From assembly GCA_017621515.1 (NCBI GenBank), contig JAGASY010000024.1, forward strand, positions 1 to 64,000: DNA of 64,000 bases. Reading direction: 5' to 3'. Positions 44,101 through 52,406 of this stretch are shown piece by piece; within the stretch, counting starts at the first letter, position 1, and each line of letters begins with the position of its first letter. Source of the DNA: Bacteroidaceae bacterium (GTDB taxonomy: Bacteria; Bacteroidota; Bacteroidia; Bacteroidales; Bacteroidaceae). The notes under the pieces were generated by a model that searched no databases, had not been told where the DNA came from, and saw only the letters and a program-made list of their open reading frames with translations. The translations under genes and the position numbers were made by a program.

Positions 44101-46077
44101 ATGGACGAAATCATTAACAGCGGTGATAATTATTCCGCAAATAACATACAAGTACTTGAAGGGCTTGAGGCTGTTCGTAAACGCCCTGCCATGTACATCG
44201 GTGATATAGGTGAGAAAGGACTTCATCATCTTGTATATGAAGTGGTGGACAACTCCATTGACGAAGCTCTTGCCGGATATTGTACTCATATTGAGGTGAC
44301 AATAAACGAAGATAATTCCATCACTGTACAAGACAACGGAAGAGGAATACCGGTTGACATGCACGAAAAAGAGCATCGCTCTGCACTCGAAGTTGTCATG
44401 ACAGTACTTCATGCCGGTGGAAAATTCGACAAAGGCTCCTATAAAGTATCCGGAGGTTTACATGGTGTAGGTGTAAGCTGTGTTAACGGATTGTCAACGA
44501 AAATGATTTCACAAGTATTCCGTGACGGAAAGATATATCAGCAGGAATATGCGTGCGGAAAACCTGTATATGATGTGAAAGTGGTCGGCGAGACAACTAT
44601 TCGCGGTACACGTCAGCAATTCTGGCCAGACGGCAACATTTTCATCACAAAAACATACAAATATGATATCCTAGCAAACCGTATGCGAGAACTCGCCTAC
44701 CTGAATGCCGGAATAACAATAACGCTTACAGATATGCGTCAGGACGTCAATGCAGAACAGGGAATAGAAGGCATACGCAAGGATGTATTCTATTCTGAAG
44801 GCGGACTGAAGGATTTTGTGCGTTATATAGATTCAACTCGTGTACACCTGTTCAATGACGTAATATATCTTAATACAGAAAAGCAGGGAGTTCCTATTGA
44901 ATCTGCTATAATGTACAACACATCATATAGCGAGAACCTGCATTCGTATGTAAATAATATCAACACAATAGAAGGCGGTACACACTTGACAGGTTTCCGT
45001 TCTGCACTTACTCGCGTACTTAAGAAGTATGCTGAAGATAACAAGATATTGGAGAAACTGGAAAAGCAGAAAATAGAAATCAGCGGAGAAGACTTCCGTG
45101 AAGGACTTACTGCTGTTATCTCAGTCAAGGTGGCAGAACCTCAGTTTGAAGGTCAGACAAAAACCAAACTTGGCAACAACGAAGTAGCAGGTGCTGTCAA
45201 TCAGGCTGTGGGAGAAGCACTCACCAATTACTTGGAGGAGCACCCGAAAGAAGCCAAGATGATTGTTGACAAAGTGGTACTTGCCGCTACAGCGCGTGTG
45301 GCTGCCCGCAAAGCCCGCGAGAGCGTACAGCGGAAAAGTCCAATGACCGGCGGAGGACTTCCGGGAAAACTTGCAGACTGTTCGGACAAGGATCCTGCCA
45401 ACTGCGAAATGTTCATCGTGGAGGGAGATTCAGCCGGAGGTTCGGCAAAACAAGGACGCAACCGTCATTTTCAGGCTATTCTGCCTATCCGTGGTAAGAT
45501 TTTCAATGTAGAAAGAACCATGTGGCACAAAGCCTTCGAACATGAAGAAGTCAACAACATTATTCAGGCACTTGGTGTTCGTTTCGGACTTGCCCCGACT
45601 GACAGCAAAGAAGCGAATTATGACAAATTGCGCTACTACAAAACCATCATCATGACCGATGCCGATGTCGATGGTTCACACATCGACACACTTTTGATGA
45701 CTTTGTTCTACAGATACATGCCGCAACTCATACGCGACGGTCGTCTGTATATTGCAACTCCACCGCTTTATAAATGTACCAAAGGCAAAATCAGCGAGTA
45801 TTGCTATGATGAAGCAGCAAGAATACGCTTCATTGATACATACGGTGACGGTACAGAGGGAAGTGTCAAAACTCAACGTTACAAAGGTCTTGGTGAGATG
45901 AATCCGGAACAGCTGTGGGAAACAACTATGGACCCGGAGAACCGTCTGCTGAAACAAGTTACAATAGAAGACGCTGCAGAAGCTGACTATACGTTCTCAA
46001 TGTTGATGGGAGACGATGTCGCTCCACGACGAGACTTTATCGAGCGTAATGCCACTTACGCAAATATAGATGCCTAA
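44101..46077 (+). CDS. gyrB: DNA gyrase subunit B
   Basis: A 658-aa protein. It has the GHKL ATPase (EVVDNSIDEALAGYC, VQDNGRGIPV, YKVSGGLHGVGVSCVN), the transducer domain, the TOPRIM domain (FIVEGDSAGGSAKQGRNR and MTDADVDGSHIDTLL) and the C-terminal gyrB region (QRYKGLGEMNPEQLWETTMD). Full length for Bacteroidetes. It introduces negative supercoils with GyrA; gyrA is not in the window. Confidence 0.97.
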   Translation: MDEIINSGDNYSANNIQVLEGLEAVRKRPAMYIGDIGEKGLHHLVYEVVDNSIDEALAGYCTHIEVTINEDNSITVQDNGRGIPVDMHEKEHRSALEVVMTVLHAGGKFDKGSYKVSGGLHGVGVSCVNGLSTKMISQVFRDGKIYQQEYACGKPVYDVKVVGETTIRGTRQQFWPDGNIFITKTYKYDILANRMRELAYLNAGITITLTDMRQDVNAEQGIEGIRKDVFYSEGGLKDFVRYIDSTRVHLFNDVIYLNTEKQGVPIESAIMYNTSYSENLHSYVNNINTIEGGTHLTGFRSALTRVLKKYAEDNKILEKLEKQKIEISGEDFREGLTAVISVKVAEPQFEGQTKTKLGNNEVAGAVNQAVGEALTNYLEEHPKEAKMIVDKVVLAATARVAARKARESVQRKSPMTGGGLPGKLADCSDKDPANCEMFIVEGDSAGGSAKQGRNRHFQAILPIRGKIFNVERTMWHKAFEHEEVNNIIQALGVRFGLAPTDSKEANYDKLRYYKTIIMTDADVDGSHIDTLLMTLFYRYMPQLIRDGRLYIATPPLYKCTKGKISEYCYDEAARIRFIDTYGDGTEGSVKTQRYKGLGEMNPEQLWETTMDPENRLLKQVTIEDAAEADYTFSMLMGDDVAPRRDFIERNATYANIDA

Positions 46078-46149
46078 AAACGCAGAGGGCATCTGCAATC
46101 AGGAAATTGCATAAGATTGTTCTTACAGGCGCGCTCGCCGAATAAATTA

Positions 46150-46183
46150 TTGGAAGTTATCCTCAAAGCAGGATAACTTCCAA
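46150..46183 (+). terminator. Hairpin after gyrB
   Basis: A perfect 14-bp stem (TTGGAAGTTATCCT with AGGATAACTTCCAA) around CAAAGC, 72 bp after the stop. The following tract is not T-rich, so it is only a likely terminator. Confidence 0.6.
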
Positions 46184-46325
46184 ATTCATTCAATTCTTAC
46201 ATATATTCTCGTGCCGACCAAAAAGAAGTGATTTCTGACCGTGTCGGCACATTTTTCGTTCATTCTGTCGTATTACAAAATTTATGACGTATATTTGTAT
46301 GCGATATGCCATTGAACGATACTAT

Positions 46326-46832
46326 ATGATGACAAAAAGATTTTTCATATTAGGTATATACCTCTCTTTGCTTTTTTCCATTACGGTAACTGCACAAGAC
46401 ACAAAAGTGCAAACCGGACTCGCCACCTATTATTCTGCACGCATGCATGGACATCTCATGAGCGACGGAAGCCGTTACGACAAAGAAGGATTTACATGTG
46501 CGCACCGTACATTGCCTTTTGGAACAAGGTTAAAAGTCACTAACAAGAAAAACGGCAAAACAACCATCGTCATCGTGGCAGACAGAGGTCCGTTTGGAAA
46601 GAAACTTATAGTAGATGTTTCAAATGCAGCTGCGGCACAACTTGAAATGCTGAGAGACGGAGTTGTACCCGTGGAAATCGAAGTTCTTCCCAGTCTTGAA
46701 GAAATATGGGAAGAACATCTGAAAATAAAAGTTCCCGAATACATGAACGAATTTAAGATGGACTCTCCTTCAATGAAAATGGAACTTGAATGGGGTAAAA
46801 GTCCTTTTGACACATTATATCACAAACAGTAA
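46326..46832 (+). CDS. RlpA-like secreted double-psi beta-barrel protein
   Basis: 168 aa from MMTKRFFILG, which opens the signal peptide (ends TVTAQ); the frame extends upstream to 46284. The DPBB core reads GLATYYSARMHGHLMSDGSR, then YDKEGFTCAHRTLPFGTRLK and VADRGPFGKKLIVDVSNAAA, the RlpA pattern with its conserved acidic residue in DRGP. It lacks a SPOR domain. It is probably a periplasmic peptidoglycan-acting enzyme or a structural relative. Confidence 0.88.
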   Translation: MMTKRFFILGIYLSLLFSITVTAQDTKVQTGLATYYSARMHGHLMSDGSRYDKEGFTCAHRTLPFGTRLKVTNKKNGKTTIVIVADRGPFGKKLIVDVSNAAAAQLEMLRDGVVPVEIEVLPSLEEIWEEHLKIKVPEYMNEFKMDSPSMKMELEWGKSPFDTLYHKQ

Positions 46833-46860
46833 AAAGAAAACTATAACTATACAAATAAAG

Positions 46861-48138
46861 ATGAAAAAGAATCTGGAAACATTATGTGTACAGGCCGGCT
46901 GGACACCTAAAAAAGGCGAACCGCGCGTTTTGCCAATCTACCAAAGCACAACCTTCAAATATGAGACAAGCGAACAAATGGCACGTTTGTTCGACCTTGA
47001 AGACGAAGGATATTTCTATACAAGACTTGCCAATCCTACCAATGATGCCGTTGCAGCAAAGATTAATGCCCTTGAAGGTGGTGTCGGCTGTGTGCTGACC
47101 TCTTCCGGCCAAGCAGCAAACTTCTATGCCATCTTCAACATCTGTCAGGCAGGAGACCACTTCATCACTTCAAACACAATCTACGGAGGCACATTCAACC
47201 TTTTTGGAGTAACGATGAAGAAACTCGGAATCGAATGTACATTCGTTGACCCGGAATGGGATGACGAGCGCATTGAAGCCGCATTCCAAGAAAACACAAA
47301 ATGTTTCTTCGGCGAAACAATCTCTAATCCGGGAGGAAATGTATTTGACATAGAACGTTTTGCCAAGCTTGCACACAAACATGGTGTTCCATTGATTGTA
47401 GATAATACATTTGCCACTCCTATCAACTGCCGTCCTTTCGAATGGGGATGCGATATCGTTACACACTCTACAACCAAATACATGGACGGTCACGCAACCC
47501 AAGTAGGCGGTGCAGTGATAGACAGCGGCAACTTCGACTGGGACGCATATTCCAACAAGTATCCGGGACTGTGTGCTCCAGACGACAGCTACCACGGATT
47601 GACATACACTAAAGCATTCGGAAAGAAAGCATATATCACCAAGCTTGTCACCCAACTCATGCGCGATTTAGGTTCTATTCCAGCTCCTCAAAATTCTTTC
47701 CTTTTGAATCTCGGACTTGAAACACTGCATCTGCGTATGCCTCGCCATTGCGAGAACGCACAAATTGTGGCAGAATGGCTTGAAAAGAATCCTCTGGTAA
47801 GTTGGGTCAACTATTGCGGTCTGAAAAGCAGCAAGAGTTATGAATTAGCACAGAAATACCTTCCGAACGGTTCATGCGGTGTAATTGCTTTCGGCATCAA
47901 AGGCAGTCGTGAAGAAGCCATACGGTTCATGGACAACCTCGATTTCATCAGCATTGTAACTCATGTGGCTGATGCACGTACATGCGTACTACACCCGGCA
48001 AGTCACACTCACAGACAACTTTCCGACGAGCAGCTACGCGAAGCTGGTGTTGCACCAGACCTTATCAGACTTTCTGTCGGCATAGAAAACGTAAATGACA
48101 TCATCGCCGACCTTGAACAGGCAATGAGCAAGATGTAA
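46861..48138 (+). CDS. metY: O-acetylhomoserine sulfhydrylase (PLP enzyme)
   Basis: 425 aa from MKKNLETLCV; the frame opens 75 bp earlier, inside the preceding gene. It is a Cys/Met-metabolism PLP family protein: SGQAANFYAIFN, VDNTFATPINCRPFEWG and the cofactor lysine in HSTTKYMDGH (Lys206). The long insert (DAYSNKYPGLCAPDDSYHGL) and SIVTHVADARTCVLHPASHTHR favour O-acetylhomoserine sulfhydrylase over cystathionine gamma-synthase or lyase. It forms homocysteine or methionine precursors. A hairpin ends the gene. Confidence 0.9.
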   Translation: MKKNLETLCVQAGWTPKKGEPRVLPIYQSTTFKYETSEQMARLFDLEDEGYFYTRLANPTNDAVAAKINALEGGVGCVLTSSGQAANFYAIFNICQAGDHFITSNTIYGGTFNLFGVTMKKLGIECTFVDPEWDDERIEAAFQENTKCFFGETISNPGGNVFDIERFAKLAHKHGVPLIVDNTFATPINCRPFEWGCDIVTHSTTKYMDGHATQVGGAVIDSGNFDWDAYSNKYPGLCAPDDSYHGLTYTKAFGKKAYITKLVTQLMRDLGSIPAPQNSFLLNLGLETLHLRMPRHCENAQIVAEWLEKNPLVSWVNYCGLKSSKSYELAQKYLPNGSCGVIAFGIKGSREEAIRFMDNLDFISIVTHVADARTCVLHPASHTHRQLSDEQLREAGVAPDLIRLSVGIENVNDIIADLEQAMSKM

Positions 48139-48147
48139 AACAAATTA

Positions 48148-48221
48148 TGTCCACAGTAGAAGCCCATCAATGCGGTATCCATCCGAAAAGCAGAATATAT
48201 GCAGGGCTTCTACTGCGGACA
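48148..48221 (+). terminator. Long hairpin after the sulfhydrylase gene
   Basis: 18-bp arms (TGTCCACAGTAGAAGCCC, 48148-48165; GGGCTTCTACTGCGGACA, 48204-48221; one G-T pair) with a 38-base loop, 9 bp beyond the stop. There is no long T-run, so it may stabilise a 3' end rather than terminate. Confidence 0.55.
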
Positions 48222-48326
48222 TTCTAATTGTAAACATTCCAATTCTTTTTTCGGAAATACAGAAAAGAACAAACACATTTCCCAAACATTCATCTACAGT
48301 CTTCTATTTAATCATAAAGCATATAT

Positions 48327-49055
48327 ATGCAGGAGAAATTCAGAGGTATAGTACTTAGAACAGTAAAATACAATGACTCCAAAATGATTGCAAGCCTATT
48401 TACAGACATTCACGGCTTACAATCATTTGTTGTGCCCCGTGCACGTCTGCGCAAAACATCCATAAGCGGCACACTGTGGCAACCTTTAAACATGGTGGAG
48501 TTCGACTGCGACCAACATTCGTCCATGCGATTGTCACAGCCTCAAGAAGCCTGCTTATATTACACTTACACTGACCTGCGCTTCTCACCTCTGAAATCAG
48601 CCATTGCCATCTTTCTTGCGGAATTTCTCAATGCAGCCCTCCAAAGAGAACAGAAAAACACTGCTCTATATTCATATCTGGAATATTCATTGCAGTGGTT
48701 AGATGCCTCCTCAACAAGTTCTGCCCCGAACTTCCATCTTGTCTTTCTGTTAAGACTACTTCGTTTCATCGGCATAATGCCCAATACGGAGAACTATGAT
48801 ACAGGCATGTTCTTCAATCTCCCCGAAGGCATGTTCACCAAAACCCAGCCTTCACACCCCTACTTCATCTATCCGGAAGAGGCCATATCTATACCTCATC
48901 TTTTCCGCATGAACTACCACACAATGCATCTGTTCCGCTTTTCACGCAAACAACGTCAGCGCATCCTTGAATTGCTCAACCTATATTACAGACTTCACAT
49001 TCCTTCCTTCCCGGAACTCAAATCACTGGAGATACTTCAAGAAGTGTTCGACTGA
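48327..49055 (+). CDS. recO: DNA repair protein RecO
   Basis: A 242-aa protein. The N-terminal OB fold starts FRGIVLRTVKYNDSKMIASL (typical RecO opening), followed by GLQSFVVPRARLRK and the helical C-terminal domain (FLLRLLRFIGIMPNTENY). It mediates RecA loading with RecR in the RecFOR pathway. The zinc-finger cysteines of some RecO proteins are absent, as in many Bacteroidetes. Confidence 0.9.
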   Translation: MQEKFRGIVLRTVKYNDSKMIASLFTDIHGLQSFVVPRARLRKTSISGTLWQPLNMVEFDCDQHSSMRLSQPQEACLYYTYTDLRFSPLKSAIAIFLAEFLNAALQREQKNTALYSYLEYSLQWLDASSTSSAPNFHLVFLLRLLRFIGIMPNTENYDTGMFFNLPEGMFTKTQPSHPYFIYPEEAISIPHLFRMNYHTMHLFRFSRKQRQRILELLNLYYRLHIPSFPELKSLEILQEVFD

Positions 49056-49161
49056 AATCAGAACATTCACCAAACACCAAGAAACACAACAGGAAGCATC
49101 TTCAGCATTACTCCACACATCTTACGTAAAATCATAAAATATAAGGACTTACATTTTGTAT

Positions 49162-49192
49162 AAATGTTTCATTCTATGAAACATTTGTTTCC
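49162..49192 (+). promoter_or_regulatory. Candidate operator upstream of the susC remnant
   Basis: A perfect 11-bp inverted repeat AAATGTTTCAT/ATGAAACATTT with a 3-base spacer (49162-49186). Its right part extends to TATGAAACATTTGTTTCC (49175-49192), matching 17 of 18 bases upstream of the fructanase (55390-55407). Confidence 0.55.
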
Positions 49193-49250
49193 TTGTGCAT
49201 TTTTTGCAAAAAACTTTACATTTTTTATATCTGTAGTTTTTCTGCCATCA

Positions 49251-49258
49251 TACCTTTG
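49251..49258 (+). promoter_or_regulatory. -7 element of the susC remnant
   Basis: TACCTTTG, 48 bases before the ATG at 49307. No -33 match, as is usual for activator-dependent promoters. Confidence 0.6.
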
Positions 49259-49306
49259 CGATGTTGTTAACGCAAATCGAACTCAAACATTAAAAGTCAA
49301 CCAATC

Positions 49307-50230
49307 ATGAAAGCAAAACTATTAATTGCCATGCTATCTTTACTGATGCCGATGATGACTTACGCACAAAACATCACCGTACATGGCACTGTCGTGTCGA
49401 AGAACGACAACGAACCTTTAACAGGAGCAACAATCATTTCCGAAACAGACAGAAACACAGGCACGACAGCCGATCTCGACGGAAACTTCACCCTCACGGT
49501 GGCTTCTGGCAGCCGACTCATTATTTCTTATATCGGTTTTAATAGCATCACAACCGAGGCACAAGAGACGATGCACATAGCGTTGGAGGAGGACAGTAGA
49601 AGTCTTGACGATGTGGTAGTAGTAGGCTACTCCACACAAAAGAAAGCCGACCTCACCGGAGCCATATCCGTAGTATCCACAAAAGATTTGGAAACAAGTC
49701 CGGACACAGACCCTATGCGAGCACTACAAGGGAAAGTACCGGGCATGACCATCACCGCCAACGGTTCGCCAAGCGGAACAGGAACTGTACGCATACGCGG
49801 TATCGGCTCATTCAATGCTTCACAAGACCCGCTGTTCGTCATCGACGGTGTGCCGACTACAGCTTCGCTCAATTCTCTCAATATGAACGACATCGAGAGT
49901 ATGCAGGTATTAAAGGATGCCGCCTCAGCTTCCATCTACGGTTCACGCGCCGCAAACAGTGTCATCATCATCACCACCAAGAGCGGCAAGAAAGCAGGAA
50001 AAGACAAGGTGCAGATAGATTTCTCCACCAACCTGCTACACTCAACGAATATTTTGAGACGGAGAAAAATGTGCAGTATGACGGACAAACGTATGCTCAA
50101 TATTACGGTGATGCCCACTACACTGCGGGCAAGAACGAGTTCTACCCCATTCCTTACAATCAGCTCTACTACATTCCGGGACTGTATGTACAGAACAAAG
50201 GGTATAAATAGTGAAGTTATACAAATATAG
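49307..50230 (+). pseudogene. Truncated SusC (N-terminal quarter) of the fructan locus
   Basis: The first roughly 240 residues are an intact SusC head: signal peptide (MTYAQ), carboxypeptidase-regulatory domain (HGTVVSKNDNEPLTGATI), TonB-box region SLDDVVVVGYSTQKKADLTG and plug (RIRGIGSFNASQDPLFVIDG, YGSRAANSVIIITT). After about VQIDFSTN the protein turns into unrelated, basic sequence and stops at 50230. No beta-barrel is present; SusC proteins are normally about 1000 aa. From 50041 a different frame encodes a SusD C-terminus, so most of susC and susD has been deleted. It cannot work as a transporter. Promoter and operator upstream are still well kept, suggesting a recent event. Confidence 0.88.
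50041..50211 (+). pseudogene. SusD C-terminal tail left after the deletion
   Basis: In a frame shifted from the susC head, 56 codons read LNEYFETEKNVQYDGQTYAQ onward and end FYPIPYNQLYYIPG, then LYVQNKGYK and a stop. The PIP...QN.GY ending is the hallmark of SusD C-termini. There is no start codon or upstream part. Its stop is 22 bp before an intact terminator, the expected end of the former susC-susD transcript. Confidence 0.75.
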
Positions 50231-50233
50231 ACG

Positions 50234-50274
50234 ATGCCTCCCCATCCGTGATGCTGCGAATGGGGAGGCATTTT
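50234..50274 (+). terminator. Terminator of the former susC-susD transcript
   Basis: Perfect 12-bp stem ATGCCTCCCCAT with ATGGGGAGGCAT, then TTTT, directly after the SusD tail. Confidence 0.85.
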
Positions 50275-50361
50275 GGATTGTCAGAATAGAACTTTTGTTC
50301 ATTAACTGTATTTTATAGGTGTATTCACCATACATCTACTAAAGCACGCTAAAATCGATTT

Positions 50362-51035
50362 TTTCAATTTGACAAAATGATATTTTCGCCCAAATTGAAA
50401 ATTTAACATTTCGAGTGATTTTTTGACGAGGACGAAAAGACGAAAAATTCAGCACAAAGATAAATTATTGAAAATCAGCAAGATATAAAAATCTTCAAAA
50501 TACTCAAAAAAACGTGCCGGACGCAAAATTCTGAGCATTTTGAACATTCTAATAATCTACTGATTCTTAATGTATTACAATAAGATCCACTATTTTTACT
50601 CTCAAACACCGCTTCAAATCCACTCACTTTTAAGTTTCTATTCAGACACTCTTCTAAAGTAGCAAATTATACACTTCTTAACTTTTCAACCAAAGCAAAC
50701 AGCTTTTTTCTCCGCTCTCCACTGTTTTTATCTTTTCAGCGCGCTGTCGTGAAATTTTCAGCGCACAGTGAGAAAAATTCCACTGCGCTGCAAATAAAAT
50801 TGCAGTGCGCTGCGAAGAAAAAAACTGTGCGCTGGAATTTTGAAAACTTAGTACTTTTTTTCCAAAGACTCTTCGTCGAAAATAAATAAATGTAAAAGAA
50901 TCGTCTAAAAATGAAACACTATTTTACAATTCACAGAGCCTTTAGAAACTACGCATAAAATCCCCATTCTTCGAGAAAAGTTCAGTGAGCTTCATTTTGG
51001 AGCGTTCCAGAGGGCTTAGAATTTTAACATTTGCC
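50362..51035 (-). repeat. 670-bp noncoding element, copy 4 (subfamily B, inverted, complete)
   Basis: Runs from TTTGACAAAATGATATTTTCG (right end, inverted) to AATTTTAACATTTGCC. It has the same block order as subfamily A: a TTAACATT-type end, TGAAACACTATTT, AATAAATAAATGT, a cluster of GCGC(A/G)CTG motifs in both orientations (about 50738-50835), then a long AT-rich block. It matches copy 5 much better than copies 1-3, especially in TTCTTAATGTATTA and AAGAAGTGTATAATT-like blocks. It sits between the susD tail terminator and the Abi gene. Confidence 0.88.
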
Positions 51036-51354
51036 AAAATCAAAAAGAAAGCATTTTTCCACAAATAAGCAGATTAAGATTTTATTTTATGAAAAACATT
51101 GTCATTTTGTCAAAACAAGATACTCCTCAAAAAAGCATATTCAAAAATTTTATTATGGGAGCAAATTACAACAACATTTACAATCGTTATCCCCACAGAA
51201 AAAATACGAGGAAACCATACCGTTAAATTCAAATTACTTAGTGATAATCTCCAAGAAAATTTGCCTATCTAAGAAAAAAGATGTAATTTTGCAACAATAG
51301 ATTCCGCCACGCTTCCCATTTGAACAGCGAACCAGGGCGGAACTTCGTTTTTAT

Positions 51355-52254
51355 ATGGATATGAATTATACAAAGAACGCTCTTGATTACACCCAAATTT
51401 TAACTCAATTGAAAGAGAGAGGACTATTGTTCAAAGATGAAGAGCGAGCTGTCGAGTTATTGTCTAATATCAGTTATTTCCGCATAGCAAATTACCTTCG
51501 CTACTTTGAAATAGATAATAGCAGGCACTTATATAAACCTGATACCTATTTCGAGGATGCAGTTTGTATTTATTATTTCGATAAGAAGTTGCGTAACCTT
51601 CTGTTTACTGCGATTCAGAGTATAGAAGTATCATTGCGCTCAAAGGTTATTCATCACGTAGCATTGTCTCATGGTCCTTTTTGGTTTGCAGATTCTAATC
51701 TTAGTACAAATAAGATGATGTTTACAGACAACTTAAACACCATAAAAAGAGAGATACAGCGTTCAAAAGAAGATTTCATTCAAGAGCATTTCAGAAAGTA
51801 CAGTTCTCCCGATGTACCTCCAGTTTGGAAGACATTGGAAGTTACATCTTTCGGCACATTATCCAAATTGATTTGCAACTTAAACGACAATCATATCAAG
51901 AAACAAATTGCCAGACAGTACAACTTGCCTCAACATCAGGTTCTGGAAAGTTGGATAAAATGTATTGTAATACTTCGAAACTGCCTTGCTCACCATGCAC
52001 GCGTATGGAATCGTCGTTTTCCACAAATGCCACAGTTGTCAATGAGAATAAGAGGGAATTGGGTCGATTGCTCTCATATTCGTCCCAATAAACTTTACGC
52101 TCAACTATGCTGTCTTACATATCTGTTGGATAACATATATCCTAATAATAATTTCAAAGCACAGATTAAAAATCTGTTAAATGAATATCCTGAGATAAAT
52201 CTTCATCACATGGGTTTCCCAAATGATTGGGAAAAGCAATCTTTATGGTTGTAA
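51355..52254 (+). CDS. Abi-family (AbiD/AbiF-like) HEPN protein
   Basis: A 299-aa protein with no signal or membrane segment. The opening YTQILTQLKERGLLFKDEER and LSNISYFRIANYLRYFE are typical of the Abi_2 family. KLRNLLFTAIQSIEVSLRSK follows, and LRNCLAHHARVWNRR carries the RNxxxH motif of HEPN RNases. Family members give abortive infection against phages. It is AT-rich, stands alone next to repeat copy 4, and lies between the susC/susD remnant and the sensor gene, so it was probably acquired. An alternative start is at 51361. Confidence 0.85.
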   Translation: MDMNYTKNALDYTQILTQLKERGLLFKDEERAVELLSNISYFRIANYLRYFEIDNSRHLYKPDTYFEDAVCIYYFDKKLRNLLFTAIQSIEVSLRSKVIHHVALSHGPFWFADSNLSTNKMMFTDNLNTIKREIQRSKEDFIQEHFRKYSSPDVPPVWKTLEVTSFGTLSKLICNLNDNHIKKQIARQYNLPQHQVLESWIKCIVILRNCLAHHARVWNRRFPQMPQLSMRIRGNWVDCSHIRPNKLYAQLCCLTYLLDNIYPNNNFKAQIKNLLNEYPEINLHHMGFPNDWEKQSLWL

Positions 52255-52406
52255 TACGCTTGTCGTCTGTGGGAGCCACACGGAATCAAAAGGTTATCGC
52301 TATATATTTTTACCATAAATATCAATAAATTAAAGCCGACATTCCGGTTCAACTGTGGGATACACTCATATCATATTGTCCGATAAAGAATAAAAAGAAC
52401 AGTTTT

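Noticed and set aside
49418..49935. Antisense frames within the susC remnant.
   Set aside because: They follow codon-phase shadows of the susC head and have no independent support.
50041..50211. Small independent gene after the susC remnant.
   Set aside because: No start codon and a SusD-type C-terminal ending; read as a deletion remnant instead.
51031..51300. An 89-codon basic frame (MPKSKRKHFSTNK) between repeat copy 4 and the Abi gene.
   Set aside because: Lys-rich text expected from A-rich DNA, no homology or upstream signal.
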